Part shown: positions 42,788-53,794 of the stretch, one piece after another
How positions within the stretch are numbered: position 1 is the first letter of the stretch
How the letters are laid out: each line of letters starts with the position of its first letter
Assembly: GCA_024803745.1 (NCBI GenBank)
Contig: JANJXV010000189.1
Location: 1,006,861 to 1,070,860 of the forward strand
Length of the DNA: 64,000 bases
Source: Megascapheus bottae
Taxonomy: Eukaryota > Chordata > Mammalia > Rodentia > Geomyidae
Reading direction: 5' to 3'
Translations under genes and position numbers: made by a program
The notes under the pieces: generated by a model
Databases searched by the model: none
What the model saw: the letters and a program-made list of their open reading frames with translations, nothing else
Told to the model about the DNA's origin: nothing

Positions 42788-43253
42788 ACTAATCTTACTA
42801 CTTGTGAATTGATACTGAATTCAGACAACTGATTTCCAGTTACATGGGAAAGTTGGAAACTGCACACAGAGGTGATCTAGAAATTACAAAGTCAAGTGAA
42901 ACAACACATTCCAGAGCTAAGAAAAAAATTTATAAAACTATGAAAAATGCAGATTTTAAACAGTGATCTGCAAGAACAGCTAATGTCTGGGTTCAAGGGG
43001 GAAGGCTCAAGAAATGGACTGAGGTCTGCCTCTCACAGGCCAAGCAGGTGAACTTGGAGGTGGGAATCTAGAGGCCCAGGAGGGAAGGAAGTGCTGAGCT
43101 AGAGGCAGGGGGAGGGCTTTGTTACGCATCACCCCTCCCCCTTTGTGACTTACTGCAAAGCAGGCCTCTGTGATGTCAGCCTTCATTGACTATATGTTGC
43201 CAAAGGAAATGCCCAGAGCTCAGTTGCTCACGAGCAATAGTGCGATTCAGATG
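42788..43253 (+). promoter_or_regulatory. SPATA31 copy A upstream (promoter/5' leader) region
   Basis: Colinear with the reverse complement of 61750-62218 upstream of copy B (for example TTGTGAATTGATACTGAATT, AGGTCTGCCTCTCACAGGCC). The duplicated unit therefore included the 5' flank. TGTTACGCATCACC and CCCTTTGTGACTTACTGCAA lie just before the first ATGs. TATA box not obvious. It is likely the testis promoter by family analogy. Confidence 0.5.
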
Positions 43254-43469
43254 ATGGAGAATCCCCTCTCTTCACTGAAAAGCCTTGCGATCCCCTGGCT
43301 GAGCCTCGACCTCACCACCTTGGCAATGGACATGTCCCTTGCCATTGTGTGTGGAGTGGGGCTCTTCCTCCTGCTACTGCTCCTGCCCTGCTTCAAGGGA
43401 AATCCACCCTCACCCACTCCTGTGCGAAAGAACAAGATGAGGAAGGTAAGAACCCCAGGGACAGACCAC

Positions 43470-43690
43470 CCAAAGATGGACATATACATATATATGCATA
43501 TATAATGGAATTTTACTCATCCATTAGAAGGAATCATACTGTACAATTTGTAAAGAAAGCAGACTTGGAAAAATTAATGAATTAAGCAGGGTCAGAGACA
43601 AGATCATGTATTCCTTTATATGTGGAAGCTAGATTTAGCTTACAACTCACACATATGTTCGGTGGTGTGCAAGTGTATAGAAATGTATTC
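43470..43690 (+). mobile_element. Old LINE-1 fragment in SPATA31 intron 1
   Basis: TAATGGAATTTTACTCATCC, then TGTGGAAGCTAGATTTAGCT. The same fragment is in intron 1 of copy B (about 61380-61580, reversed), so it predates the duplication. Confidence 0.7.
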
Positions 43691-44315
43691 ACTGAAAAAT
43701 GATAGATTCAAGGGAGATTTCAAAGTGCAATTCCTTAGAAAGCCAAAACCCTGAAACTCAGCATCCCAGAGCAGAGCTCCTGAGAGGGAGGGGACTTGGA
43801 CTCTCAACCTCATGTCACACCAAGGACCTGAGTACCACATTTTTACCCAGTGTTAGGTTGCTTACAGGGCTGTTCCAAGCCCACACAAAGCTCCCAGCAG
43901 AGGCTAAGGTCAACATGCAAAAAACAGGAAGCTGGGGGAACCTGGAAACCTGGGTGTGTGGTCCTGTGAAAGCAGAAATAATTTGCCACACTAAATATGG
44001 GGAAAGACAAAGGAACAAAGGACAAAGGAAGAGAGCAGCATTTTATCCAGGAACAGCACGTATCTGAACTTGTCTAGGGAAAGGAGAAAAGAGGTCTAAA
44101 TCCTGTCTCTCTCATCTCTCAGCATCATGTGAAGAAGAGAGGCCAGATGAGGAGAAAGAATAAAAGTGCTCTGAAAGGTAAGTTCTGCATTTTGTCTCAA
44201 GGGGAGATCTCTGACTCTGACAACCAGAGCCAGGATGCCAAGGATGTCAGTTTTTGGGTAGCCTTTAGAAGGAAAGTAATCAGAAATCCCCTTGGAATGA
44301 AGCTGATATGCTTCA

Positions 44316-44625
44316 TCACAAAGTAGGGAGGGGCTCAGAGGCTGTGAGGTAACTGCCTCAATAGTGAGGTGTGTCACAAAGTGGGAGGAGTTAAGAGGCT
44401 ATGTATGAGGTAACACTGCCTTGATAGGGAGATGAGTCACAAAGGGAGGAATGGCCAAAAGGCAAAGTGAGGTAACATTCCTTGGAGAGTGAGGTCTGTC
44501 ACATGGGGAGGAACTAAAGAGACTAGGTATGAGACAGCATTCCTTGAGAAGGAGGTGTGTCACAAAGGAGGGCTAGGAGGCTGAGGCAAGCCTGCCTAGA
44601 TAGGGAGGTGTGACCTCCAAATCCC
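44316..44625 (+). repeat. About 61-bp minisatellite in SPATA31 copy A intron 2
   Basis: The anchor TCACAAAG or TCACATGG recurs at 44316, 44374, 44437, 44499 and 44560, with GTGAGGTAAC-type text between. Units are 58-63 bp and imperfect, about five copies. Copy B intron 2 keeps only the terminal GGAGGTGTGACCTCC part. Confidence 0.88.
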
Positions 44626-45225
44626 AGTGTGGACAAACTCACATCCCTAAGAATTATAATATGCATGAGATCCTTTTCCTTCGGATTCAAGAGAGTTTCT
44701 GTAGGCCATAGTTTGGCAGAGTTGAAAGCACCTTGTAAATAAAGAAGCACTACCCCTCTCTAAGCCCTCTTAGCACTGGAACCTGCCTTGTGGCCATGAA
44801 TAAAAATTTGAGATCCAGTGGATCTTCCATGGTCTCTAACAAAGGAATGTCTCATTCCCCCTCCTGTAAAATCTAGGGGTTCTCCCATGTCTGCCATAAC
44901 CACAGTGTGTGTTTCTAGCTTGCAGAGACACTCAGGAAGAGCTTGAGGACATTCACGATCTAGTTTCCCTTCTTACCAGGTAAGGATTTTCCTCTTGTGA
45001 CTGAGCCTGCATTTCTTCTCTAGAGAATGGGGTTATCTCGGGGTTGAGGAAGACTTCGGGTTGGCACAGGATGGCACTGATAGGAAGATGTGGGATACAG
45101 AGAAGTCTAGGGGCTGTGTAAAAGATGGCAGGGTGTGCTTCAGTAGGTAGACAGCAGGTAGTCACAATTGCCCATCCTCCTGGGCCTATCAGATGCTGAA
45201 GAAAGTTTGTCTCTGTCTCCTGCAG

Positions 45226-47044
45226 CCACCTAGGGAAGCTCAGTGACAACAGCAGCTCCAGGCACTTATTAAAAGGAGACACCCTAGGTGAAGTTGTCAA
45301 ATCAGCGTCTGCTGCAGCCCACCCGGCAGCTGGACACTGTGAAGAGGACGCTTTCTCCAGCACTGCGTCCCCAAAGGCTTCCCCAGCTCCTTCCCACGAG
45401 GGCTTGCAGCCTCTGGCCTCTACCTTGTCACCAGTCCAGACATGTTCCTCAGTTCCTGCTGAGACACAGTCACACCACACTGCGCCTCAGCCTCCAGAGC
45501 TGTTGATTCCTCTAGAACCTCCTTCTCCCCGTTCTCTTTCTCCTCCCCGTTCTCTTTCTCCTCCACCTGTGGCCTGCACTCCACCCAGCCATGACTCAAA
45601 CTCGGGTCTTCCATCTAACTTCAGGGAAGTTCCCCCAGAAAGCACCCCACGGAGCGGCTCTCCAACCAACAGCTCTGGGGTGCCTTCTCCTAGCCCAGCC
45701 CTCAACTCTGACATCCTGGAGCTGCTGGAGGTAGTGATTAGTAAGAGGGCTAAGGAGAACGCTGGGGAGGAGAAAGAACACCCTCTGGATTCTCTGGGGA
45801 ACATGATGAAGTCACTGGGCAGGGCCCAGGACGCGGCCATCCCACAGGCCTTCTGGAACACCAAGGGAGAATCCCAGCAGCTCCCTGAGTCTCCGGAGCT
45901 GCTTCTCCCCATGGTCTTACAGAAATGCAGCCAGCTGTTCTGGGGCCTTCCCTTTCTGCACAGCGAGTCCCTGGTGGCTCCTGTCCAAATGTCTGGGCAG
46001 CCACTAGTCTTACCCTCTATTTTATTCAATACTTTCTATAATTTCATGCCAGCACAAGACCAAGATAATGTACTTCCACAGCACTTTCCACCCCAGCCCT
46101 TACTGCAGCACTTCAGCCAATCACAAAACTACACTCCTGCCTTGACCTGGCGTCAGCCTCTACCACTGGCTGACAGCCAAGCTCAGGCCCATGTCCCATC
46201 CTATATGCCGGTCCTATCCTCTCATTCACCTCCAGTGAATTCCTGCACAGTCCCACCTGTTGTCCAACACCTAGAACATCACCTTGCCAGGAAGCACCTG
46301 GAAAGTCAGAGAATTCTACCCGCTGTGGTCAATCAGTCTCTCAAGGCCTTTACAGAAGATCAGGGCCACTTACACCAGAGAGACTTTATCAAGATTCCGG
46401 GTGAATTCATCAGCTTTGAAATGAGGAAAAAGCTGGAAAACCACCTCCAAGAGAGGCTCATCCAGCACCTCCATAAAAGAAATTGTGAGATCCAGGTGTT
46501 TTCTGGGAAGAAATCCCGAGTAACAGACCAGGCAGAGGACAAGCCAGGGTGTTCACAGAACTCCAGAAATGTAGACGTTTGCTGCAGAAGGCAAGAGAGG
46601 GGAACCTCAGAGAGCTCTGCATCCCAGCAATGGGGGAACTCCAGAAAGGACCTGGAACATCACAGCACTGGGGTAGCCACACAACTGGACAGGGATGCAG
46701 AAAGCTCCTCAGCAGATGGTGTGCAAGCTAACACGCTGAGAGAATTAGAAAATGACGTGATGAGATCATCACATAGTGATTCTGAATATTTTCCCCCAAT
46801 TTATTCAGGTATGAATAGTCTAGGAGAAGCCCTAAGAGCCCATTTAATAAAAAAATGGGATCAGATCAACAGGGACAAGGTCCCTTTGCATGTTAGTCAT
46901 TCCAGGGGCTCAACAGACCATGCCTTGGCCCCCCTTGAAAACTCCAGCTCCAGCATTACTGGTACAGAAGCATCCTTGGACACTAGGGAAAGCTGCACGA
47001 GCTCCTCCCAGAAGGCTTTCCTCTTGGATGCTGCCACCCAATAG
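45226..47044 (+). CDS. SPATA31-like: SPATA31 copy A exon 4, translated part up to the TAG
   Basis: Joined in phase to exon 3 through AG|C (Ser). This part holds a Pro/Ser-rich region with an in-frame tandem duplication of CTCCCCGTTCTCTTTCTC near 45525-45560 (SPRSLSPPRSLSPP). The conserved QLFWGLPFLHSESLV block is near 45930, and an EFISFEMRKKLENHLQERLI helix-like block near 46410, typical of SPATA31. It ends LLDAATQ then TAG. If exons 1-3 are spliced as annotated the product is 708 residues, about half the usual length of the family. Confidence 0.85.
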
Positions 47045-48844
47045 CTGCTGGAGGCACATATCAAGAAGCATTGGGTGAAGCATAAGTGGGGCTTGTCCCT
47101 AAAGATTCTCAAGCCCATAAATCACCTTACTTTAAAAAAGGCTCTCCCTGTGGCCATTTCCCAGGAAGCTTCTGCACACCTGGCCTGTTGTGACTTCAGG
47201 GCCAATCTCACCTCTAAGGGGGATGCATTCCAGGAAGAAGCTCTGGACAAATTGCCAAAAATGCCAGGGAGAGAAAAATCAGGTCATACCACACAGCCTC
47301 CTCAAGCACCACCATGTGAAACCCTGAGCAGAACACTGGGTAGTCACCACTGTGATCCCTCAGTGGTCTCTCCACCTGGAGAAAAAGAGGGACTGCTCTC
47401 CAATTCCAAAACGTGTAGCCTTTTAGGAAGTACCTTGCACCAGGACATTGTGCCAGGATCAGAGGGAAGCAGTCAAGAGACAAATACCAGCCCAATAATG
47501 GGCATATGTGAGACACAGGAGAAAGAAAGCCTCTGCCATGGTGTGTCCATACGAGAGATCTTTGCATCTGACATGACTGAAGATCCCGTTGAAATGGCTG
47601 AGGTGGAAGAGAGACAGCCCATTAACTGGTCAGTCAACAAAGACTTACAAAATCTGAACCTTTTAGAATTTCTGAGGACCACTCGAACGCCATTACCCTC
47701 CAGAAGTTCTATTGCTAGGCATCCACCAGGTTCATGCCTGAAAGACCAGGCAGAATCTGGCAGTACAAGTGAAAGTCCACCTTTTGATGATAACTTGCAG
47801 GACTGTGACGCTGACACCTTCCTGCAAGAATGTGGACCCGACGTGCTGCTTGGCACCAACGTGCTGGCTTCACAGAGTTCTCTGAGTAGCTCACAGAACT
47901 TTTCCAGAAGCAGCACGTCCACTATCTATGAGTCAAGCTCTCCATTACGAACGGGAGGGCACAGCACAAAGCAAGAACCTAAGACCTCCATCACCGATGG
48001 CCCATGGTACAGCAAGGTGTTTCATGGCCCCGAAGAAGCAAAGAGCTGTGAGAGGCCCAGAATACAGAAAGCAAAGCCTGCAGGAACAAGGCCCTCGCAA
48101 GGACAGAATTTGAACTCTCCTGCCCAGGTCAGGAAAGCAAGAAGTGCAAGGAAGAACTCTTCCCTATCTGTGTCAGAGAAAGAACAGCATCCTCCAGAGA
48201 TTCATTTTGGAAATCGGATCAAGAATTTTTTTATGGCATTATTTTCCTCTAAAGCTAAAAGTCAGGCAGACTGCCAGCAAAACCCCAAGATCCAGTCGGC
48301 CAATACTAAGAAGCAAGACTTATCCACAAGCAGAACGCTCAGACAGAGTGGAGTGCCTGAAGCACAGATGCTTATAAGCACTGTAGGAAGGATCCTAGAG
48401 GAAAAACTGGGCCTTCCACAGGAGCCTTCTGCATCTAAGAAAACTTTACATGAAGTTCCGGCCCCCACAGCTGGATATTCCCACCACCACTTAGCTCCTC
48501 CTTACCCACAACAAAGCCAAGTAAAGAGCACCAGGGCGTCTTTTCCCCAAACCAGCCCCATTGGCCCCAGGCACCCTGTCCATGAGAGCAGGGTCTCACA
48601 CTATCACCACCCTGGGACAGACTTGCCTCCCCAAAAGCCAGTGTCTCTAATCAGTCATGCCTGCCAGCACAGAGCAAAAGGGATGAATGTCTCAGGCCAG
48701 CGTATCCACTGCCCACTACACTGTCATCTTAGCCGTTTGATGGTCAGCCATGCATGCCATGCTGCTCACTTGGTTCCTTGTGAGGTCCATTTTTCTCATG
48801 AGAAATTGCAGCCCGTGCACCGCAAGCCTGTTTTTTGTGTGTGA
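47045..48844 (+). pseudogene. SPATA31-like: SPATA31 copy A exon 4, open part beyond the TAG
   Basis: 599 codons remain open in frame directly after the stop, starting LLEAHIKKHWVKHKWGLSL, the most conserved SPATA31 block. They include a late IHFGNRIKNFFMALFSSKAK block and a His-rich C-terminus. No other stop or frameshift was seen. Such a long clean tail means the nonsense change is recent, tolerated by readthrough, polymorphic, or an assembly error. Confidence 0.85.
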
Positions 48845-49394
48845 GTACATTGGCTGGGTACTGATGACGTCTCCCTCCTCAAATGTGGAGTGTTTAATAC
48901 AGTCTTCACGCTCAATGCATGCAGTGGCTTCCTTCAGTGCCTTCGTCTGGGAGAGGGATGGGTAGTTTGTGGTCTTCCTCTAAGCAGGTGTGGCTGGGGT
49001 GGACACATGATACAATGCCACTGATGACTGTCAGCTAAAAGCCCTTATTTGAATGTGCCCATTCAGTCACTACAGCCTTTTCAGAAAGTCTGCAGTATTC
49101 CCTAGGATCTGGATGCATGGGGTGATAGCTTACTAGGCTGTTCTGCATGACTTAGATTGGGCAACCCCTGGATGCTAGGGGTCTGTAAGGAAAGCAATTC
49201 TGCCCTTCTTGTCTAGGGATCCTATTGCTCTGACTTGGGTCACTTGAGTTTGTCATTGAATTCCCAGAAAGCATATCAGCAGGCCTGTGTGTCATCTAGA
49301 ATGTTGACAACTGATTTATTGAGGATTTAGGAGTTAGCTTCTGCATCCTTTAACTGTTCCCTTTATTGGGATCCAAGACCTTAATCAGGGTTAG
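48845..49394. other. SPATA31 copy A 3' flank
   Basis: Homology with the copy B end fades around 48850-48900. No repeat recognised. Presumably 3' UTR and flank. Confidence 0.4.
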
Positions 49395-49590
49395 AGAATA
49401 GTGTAGTCTAGCACTCTACCACTTTAACCACAGCGTCTGTGTTTTCTGGAGGTTAATTGGAGGTGAGTGTCACAGTTTTCAGAATGGTTCTCTGGATCTT
49501 CTGCCCAGGGTCGCTTTGAACAGTGATCCTTGGATCTCAGCTCCTGAGTAAAGATTACAGGCATGAACTAATTGTGCCTAGCAACATACC
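49395..49590 (-). mobile_element. Degraded B1-ID composite SINE, minus strand
   Basis: TAGCACTCTACCACTTTAAC, then TGGATCTCAGCTCCTGAG and GATTACAGGCATGAAC. Confidence 0.7.
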
Positions 49591-50555
49591 TGGATAATCT
49601 TTTAAGCTTCATCAACCTTGAACTGGAATGCTTTACAGGAAACAAGTTTGAGGTGTTTCTTCTACGGATTCAGGCAGTCTATACCAGAAACGACACTGAG
49701 AGGCTAGGCACTGTGAAGATACATTTCTACAACACATGATTTTCACGTAAATTCTAATAGCATTTTGTTGATACACCCAAACAGAGTATGTTTAGTAAAG
49801 TATCTGTATAATCCCAGCTGGTTTTGAAAAATTCAAATCTTCCTGAATGCTATTGACAACACTGAGAATATGTGTGGGGTTTTATGTGGACCTCTTGACT
49901 CCAGGGAAAGAATATGGTTTCCCATTCCATCCGATGACACATCATCTGTCCAAGCTTGTTCTGTCATGTAGTGCCTCCTAAGAGCAGCTATCATTTTAGA
50001 CAAGTTTTGGCATTCAATGAATGATATCATTAGTAAAGAGTTCTATGTTTTAAAACATGGCACATTCTTGTTACCTTTGTCCTATTAACCTTTGTCCATA
50101 ATATATCTGCAGGACCCTTTGGTTACATAGTTGGAAAAATGCTGGCTTTAAAATAGAATGTCACTCTATGTTAAACTGTAGAACTTAAGATGAGTGACAA
50201 TGAGAAGGAAAATCTGGGATAGAGTGAGGCCAGTGATGACAAATTTCTAAAAATATATGCATTCTTTACGTGACTTACGTAACTTTTATTATAAATAATA
50301 AAATGAAATTACAGAAATAATCACTTGCCCCTTTCAGTTCAAATATGTTTTTGAGGCACATGAGGAACATAACTTTAGGGAAATTTGTGTGTGTGTTTAC
50401 TGTGATTTGAGTCTGCTTCATATCAGGACCATAGAGCAACTGCATTGGGTTCTGAAGAAAAGATAGGAATACTATTATGATTAAGAAATACTATATGAAA
50501 ACATTTATTGTGATACGATTTGAATCAAATATAATTGTTTTAAACTAATGGATAT
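49591..50555. other. Non-coding AT-rich sequence
   Basis: No conserved exon or clear repeat. Confidence 0.35.
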
Positions 50556-51660
50556 GTAAATTATCACTCAATGGACAAAGGCCTCATATCTAAAATATAT
50601 CAACAGCTCAAAAAATTGAATCACTCCAAAACTAATCTCCAAAGTAACAACCATCCCATTAAAAGATGGGCCTAAGACATAGAGTCTTCTCTGAAGAAAT
50701 AAAAATGGTCTATAGACACATGAAAAAATGCTCGACATCTCTGGTCATAAAAGAAATGCAAATCAAAACAACTCTAAGATTCCAACTCACTCCAGTTAGA
50801 ATGGCCAGGATCAAGAAAACTAATAACAGATGCTAGAGGGGATGTGGCCAGGAGGATCACTACTACGCTGCTGGTGGGAGTGGAAACTCATTCCACTATG
50901 GAAAGCAGTATGGCAGTTCCTCAAAAGACTAAACATAGAGCTCCCCTATGACCCAGCAATTCCATTACTTGGCATTTACCCAATCGTCCAGAAACAAGGG
51001 CATACTAAATCCACTAGCACAATGATGTTCATTGCAGCACTATTTACCATAGCAAAGATATGGAACCAACCCAGATGTCCTGCAGTTTATGAGTGGATCA
51101 ACAAGATGTGGTATTTATACACAATGGAATTCTATGCAGCATCGCCCCATTAGTAAGAACATGGAAAGACTTAGAAAAAAATCATATTAAGTAAAGTAAG
51201 CCAGACTCAAAGGAACATAGGCCCAATAGTCTCCCTCATTTGTCATAATCAGTAGAAACCTTGGGCTCTCCTAGCAGACATTTACCATAGAACAAAATCT
51301 AGAGACATAAGGCCAAATAGTATGACACTAAATGTAAGGACCTCCAGGATAAGGAAACAAAAGCCATATAATGATTGACTGTTTTCCTTAATGTACTATG
51401 TTATCTCTCATCTCTTTTGCTGTCCCTTGGTTATCTCATATTGTTATGGTATTTCACCTTGTTATCTGATATATGTTATATGTGCTTAATTGGTAATTTG
51501 AAATTGGATAAGGAAGGGGAAATCAAGATAAGCTGGGGAGGGAAATGGGGACCATGACATGAGAAAGGGTATCAATGTTTGTGAAGTTATGCACCTTCTA
51601 TCTGGTGAATATAATGTAACCCTTCTATTAATCACAATAGAAAATTATATAAAAAAAAAG
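50556..51660 (+). mobile_element. LINE-1, ORF2 3' end and 3' UTR (5'-truncated)
   Basis: The ORF2 C-terminal region is recognisable: the DNA GACCCAGCAATTCCATTACT encodes the DPAIPLLGIYP motif, followed by TTTACCATAGCAAAGATATG. A 3' UTR with CTCCCTCATTTGTCATAATC and poly-A at 51650 follows. A 107-codon fragment is still open at 50830-51153. About 1.1 kb of a 6-7 kb element remains, so it is not autonomous. Confidence 0.93.
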
Positions 51661-51671
51661 ATCTCCAGGTC

Positions 51672-51887
51672 TGTACATTTTTTTTGCCAGTTGTGGGGCT
51701 TGAACTCAGGGCCTGAGTCCCATCTTTGGACTTTTCTCAAGGCTAGAGCTCTACCACTTGTGCCGCAGCACCACAGCACCACTTCTGGCTTATTAAAATT
51801 CTATGCATGTGGTACCGAGGAATTGAACCCAGGTCTTCATGCATGCTAGGCAAGCACTCTACCACTAGGCCAAACTCCCAGCCCTAT
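51672..51887 (-). mobile_element. ID-like dimeric SINE, minus strand
   Basis: TTTTTTTTGCCAGTTGTGGG to GCCAAACTCCCAGCCC. A CACCACAGCACCAC micro-duplication lies near 51768-51781. Confidence 0.9.
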
Positions 51888-51949
51888 ACAGTATTTTTTT
51901 TTTAGCACATTACATTTCATTCTCAATGACCAACAAAACATAACACTTT

Positions 51950-52130
51950 CATCATCTGTTTTCAAACATAGTAAAGTGGCAAATATATGAGTAGTTGTTC
52001 AACATTCTTAGCCATAAAGGAAATACAAATCAAAATGACACCAAGAATGGTTATCAAGAAAACTAACTGATGCTAATAAAAATTTAAAGTAAAAGTTGAG
52101 TATATTTAAAGATATTATCATATAGAACAT
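51950..52130 (+). mobile_element. Old LINE-1 ORF2 fragment
   Basis: AACATTCTTAGCCATAAAGG and AAATACAAATCAAAATGACA parallel the ORF2 text at 50.74 kb. Degraded. Confidence 0.6.
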
Positions 52131-52157
52131 AAAATGGCTACAAAACATCAAAGGCAT

Positions 52158-52380
52158 CTAAGAAAGCAATTGTTGGTGCATGCCTATGATAGCTATTCAG
52201 GAGGCTGATATCTGACAATCATAGTTCAAAGCTAGCCTAAGCAGAAAAGTGTCTCTGAGACTCCAAGTAATCATCACTACCAAGGGAAAAAGAAAGCAGA
52301 AGTGGAGCTGTGGCTCAAGTGATTGAGTATGACAGGGATAGCATTCAGGCCTAGAGTTCAAGCCCCAGTATTGGCATATT
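52158..52380 (+). mobile_element. B1-ID composite SINE
   Basis: GGTGCATGCCTATGATAGCT, TTCAAAGCTAGCCTAAGCAG, then GTGGCTCAAGTGATTGAG. Confidence 0.85.
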
Positions 52381-52472
52381 AGGGAGTTGTCCCCAGTTTC
52401 ATTACCTACGGCCTCTGGCTCAGCATCTTCTCCAGTCCTGGGTGTTGTCAGCACCACTTGTGTCTGTTACCA

Positions 52473-52769
52473 AGGTAACTACAGTCTCCACTCTGGCTGA
52501 TACTGTTTGCTCTTCTCTTCAACATGACACACTAACCATCTGATTTTTTTAAAAAATGTGCAGGTTAATAAGTATGGGTACCTATCACATAGCAATTTCG
52601 ACTCAATCACTTCACTTCAGTATCATTGGTTTTCTTTGCAGCCCTCTCTACATGTTTTGTGCATTTGCAAGCTTTTCTCTGAGACCATGCAAACGGTGTA
52701 GGCGTTCCTAGACTTGGAAGGATAAAATTAAAATTCCAAGCTCCTGAGGAGCATCATAGGCATTTCAGA
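52473..52769 (+). repeat. 297-bp direct repeat, copy 2
   Basis: Nearly identical to 25749-26045, in the same orientation and of the same length. Flanks differ on both sides. Confidence 0.93.
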
Positions 52770-53220
52770 ATGGAGAGTTCTCCACAGGCACAGCTGCTAT
52801 TTTGTTTGGAAGAGGACCTTTGGGAACATGGATGTGCTTAGCAGAGCAGCCTGTACTTTTCCTCTTGGGTATACAGGGGTCCCAGGGATTGAACTGACTT
52901 CCCTAAAGGCATATCATTGGTTGAAGTCAAGCATGGATGAACTTCATGAGCAGTTTAAGTGAGAAGCCCATTCCATTTTCCCCTCATACCTTTCTTAATA
53001 GTCTCCCCTGGCAGCCAAGGCCCAAAGTTCTGTGGCCCTAAATATTAGTCTTCCCACAAAATAATCCCCAAAGCTAAATCTTCAGGCAGTTTGGAGAAAT
53101 ATATTGAAGCCACCAAAATGTAGCTTTGGCTGATTCAAATGTACTGTTACATGGAAGCAATGGCAAGTGTTCTGCAGGGAGAAAAGATATGCAACCACAT
53201 ACAGCCAAATAGCACCTGAG
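52770..53220. other. Non-coding sequence
   Basis: Nothing recognised. Confidence 0.35.
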
Positions 53221-53402
53221 GGGCTGGGAGTTTGGCCTAGTCGTAGAGTGCTTGCCTAGCATGGACGAAGACCCGGGTTCAATTCCTCGATACCACATAC
53301 ATAGCAAAAAGCCAGAAGTGGTGCTGTGGCTGAAGTGGTAGAGCTCTAGCCTTGAGAAAATCCAGGGACAGTGCTCAGGCTCTGAGCTCAAGCCTAGGAC
53401 TG

Positions 53403-53443
<41 letters not shown>

Positions 53444-53484
53444 AGAAAAAACAAAAAGCACCCCCCCAAAAACAAATAGCATCT
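53221..53484 (+). mobile_element. ID-like dimeric SINE with about 37-base poly-A
   Basis: Full dimer. Flanks CAAATAGCACCTGA and CAAATAGCATCTGA form the target duplication. The long homopolymer tail argues for recent insertion. Confidence 0.92.
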
Positions 53485-53794
53485 GATTGTATTATTGAAA
53501 GATAGATTCATGTGGCTTATTCATGTTTTATCAGAAACTTAACAGACCACAGGGATCCATAGGATAAGATTTAGTGTTTGACTCAGAAAGATACCTGTAG
53601 TGACATTTTGTTTCAGAAATCTTCTAATATCAAGAAAGGATTGGTAATCTGTGGTTTACTCGGTATTCTCCACACATCCCTCCATGTGATCGAGGCAGGT
53701 ACAAGCGCTGTGTTGTCTGATCCTGGGTGGACACGGCCTGCAGGGGAGCTCAGGGTGGACATTGATGTATCCAATCTCCCCTAGAGCACAACTG

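Larger units (their letters stand above)
43254..48844 (+). pseudogene. SPATA31-like: SPATA31 family gene, copy A, four exons with one in-frame stop
   Basis: SPATA31 proteins are testis-expressed, membrane-anchored proteins of spermatogenesis; their biochemistry is poorly known. Exons: 43254-43445, 44123-44177, 44919-44979 and 45226-48844, all with AG/GT borders and compatible phases (0, +1, +2). The start MENPLSSLKSL matches the family's MENxxxxLK opening, with in-frame Met codons upstream. A hydrophobic anchor (LAIVCGVGLFLLLLLL) follows at about residues 30-48, then a basic stretch KKRGQMRRKNK. Exon 4 is Pro/Ser-rich and carries QLFWGLPFLHSESLVAP and the HWVKHKWGLSLKILKPI block diagnostic of SPATA31. 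Translation stops at TAG 47042-47044 after 708 residues, but the same frame is open for 599 more codons to 48844. Copy B has CAG there. I call it a one-lesion pseudogene; a truncated functional form cannot be excluded. Confidence 0.9.

Noticed and set aside
43815..44377. Several frames in SPATA31 introns 1 and 2
   Set aside because: Intronic or antisense. They end at splice sites or run through LINE-1 and minisatellite sequence.
45487..46029. 180-codon minus-strand frame and others opposite SPATA31 exon 4
   Set aside because: Antisense shadows of a long Pro/Ser-rich coding exon.
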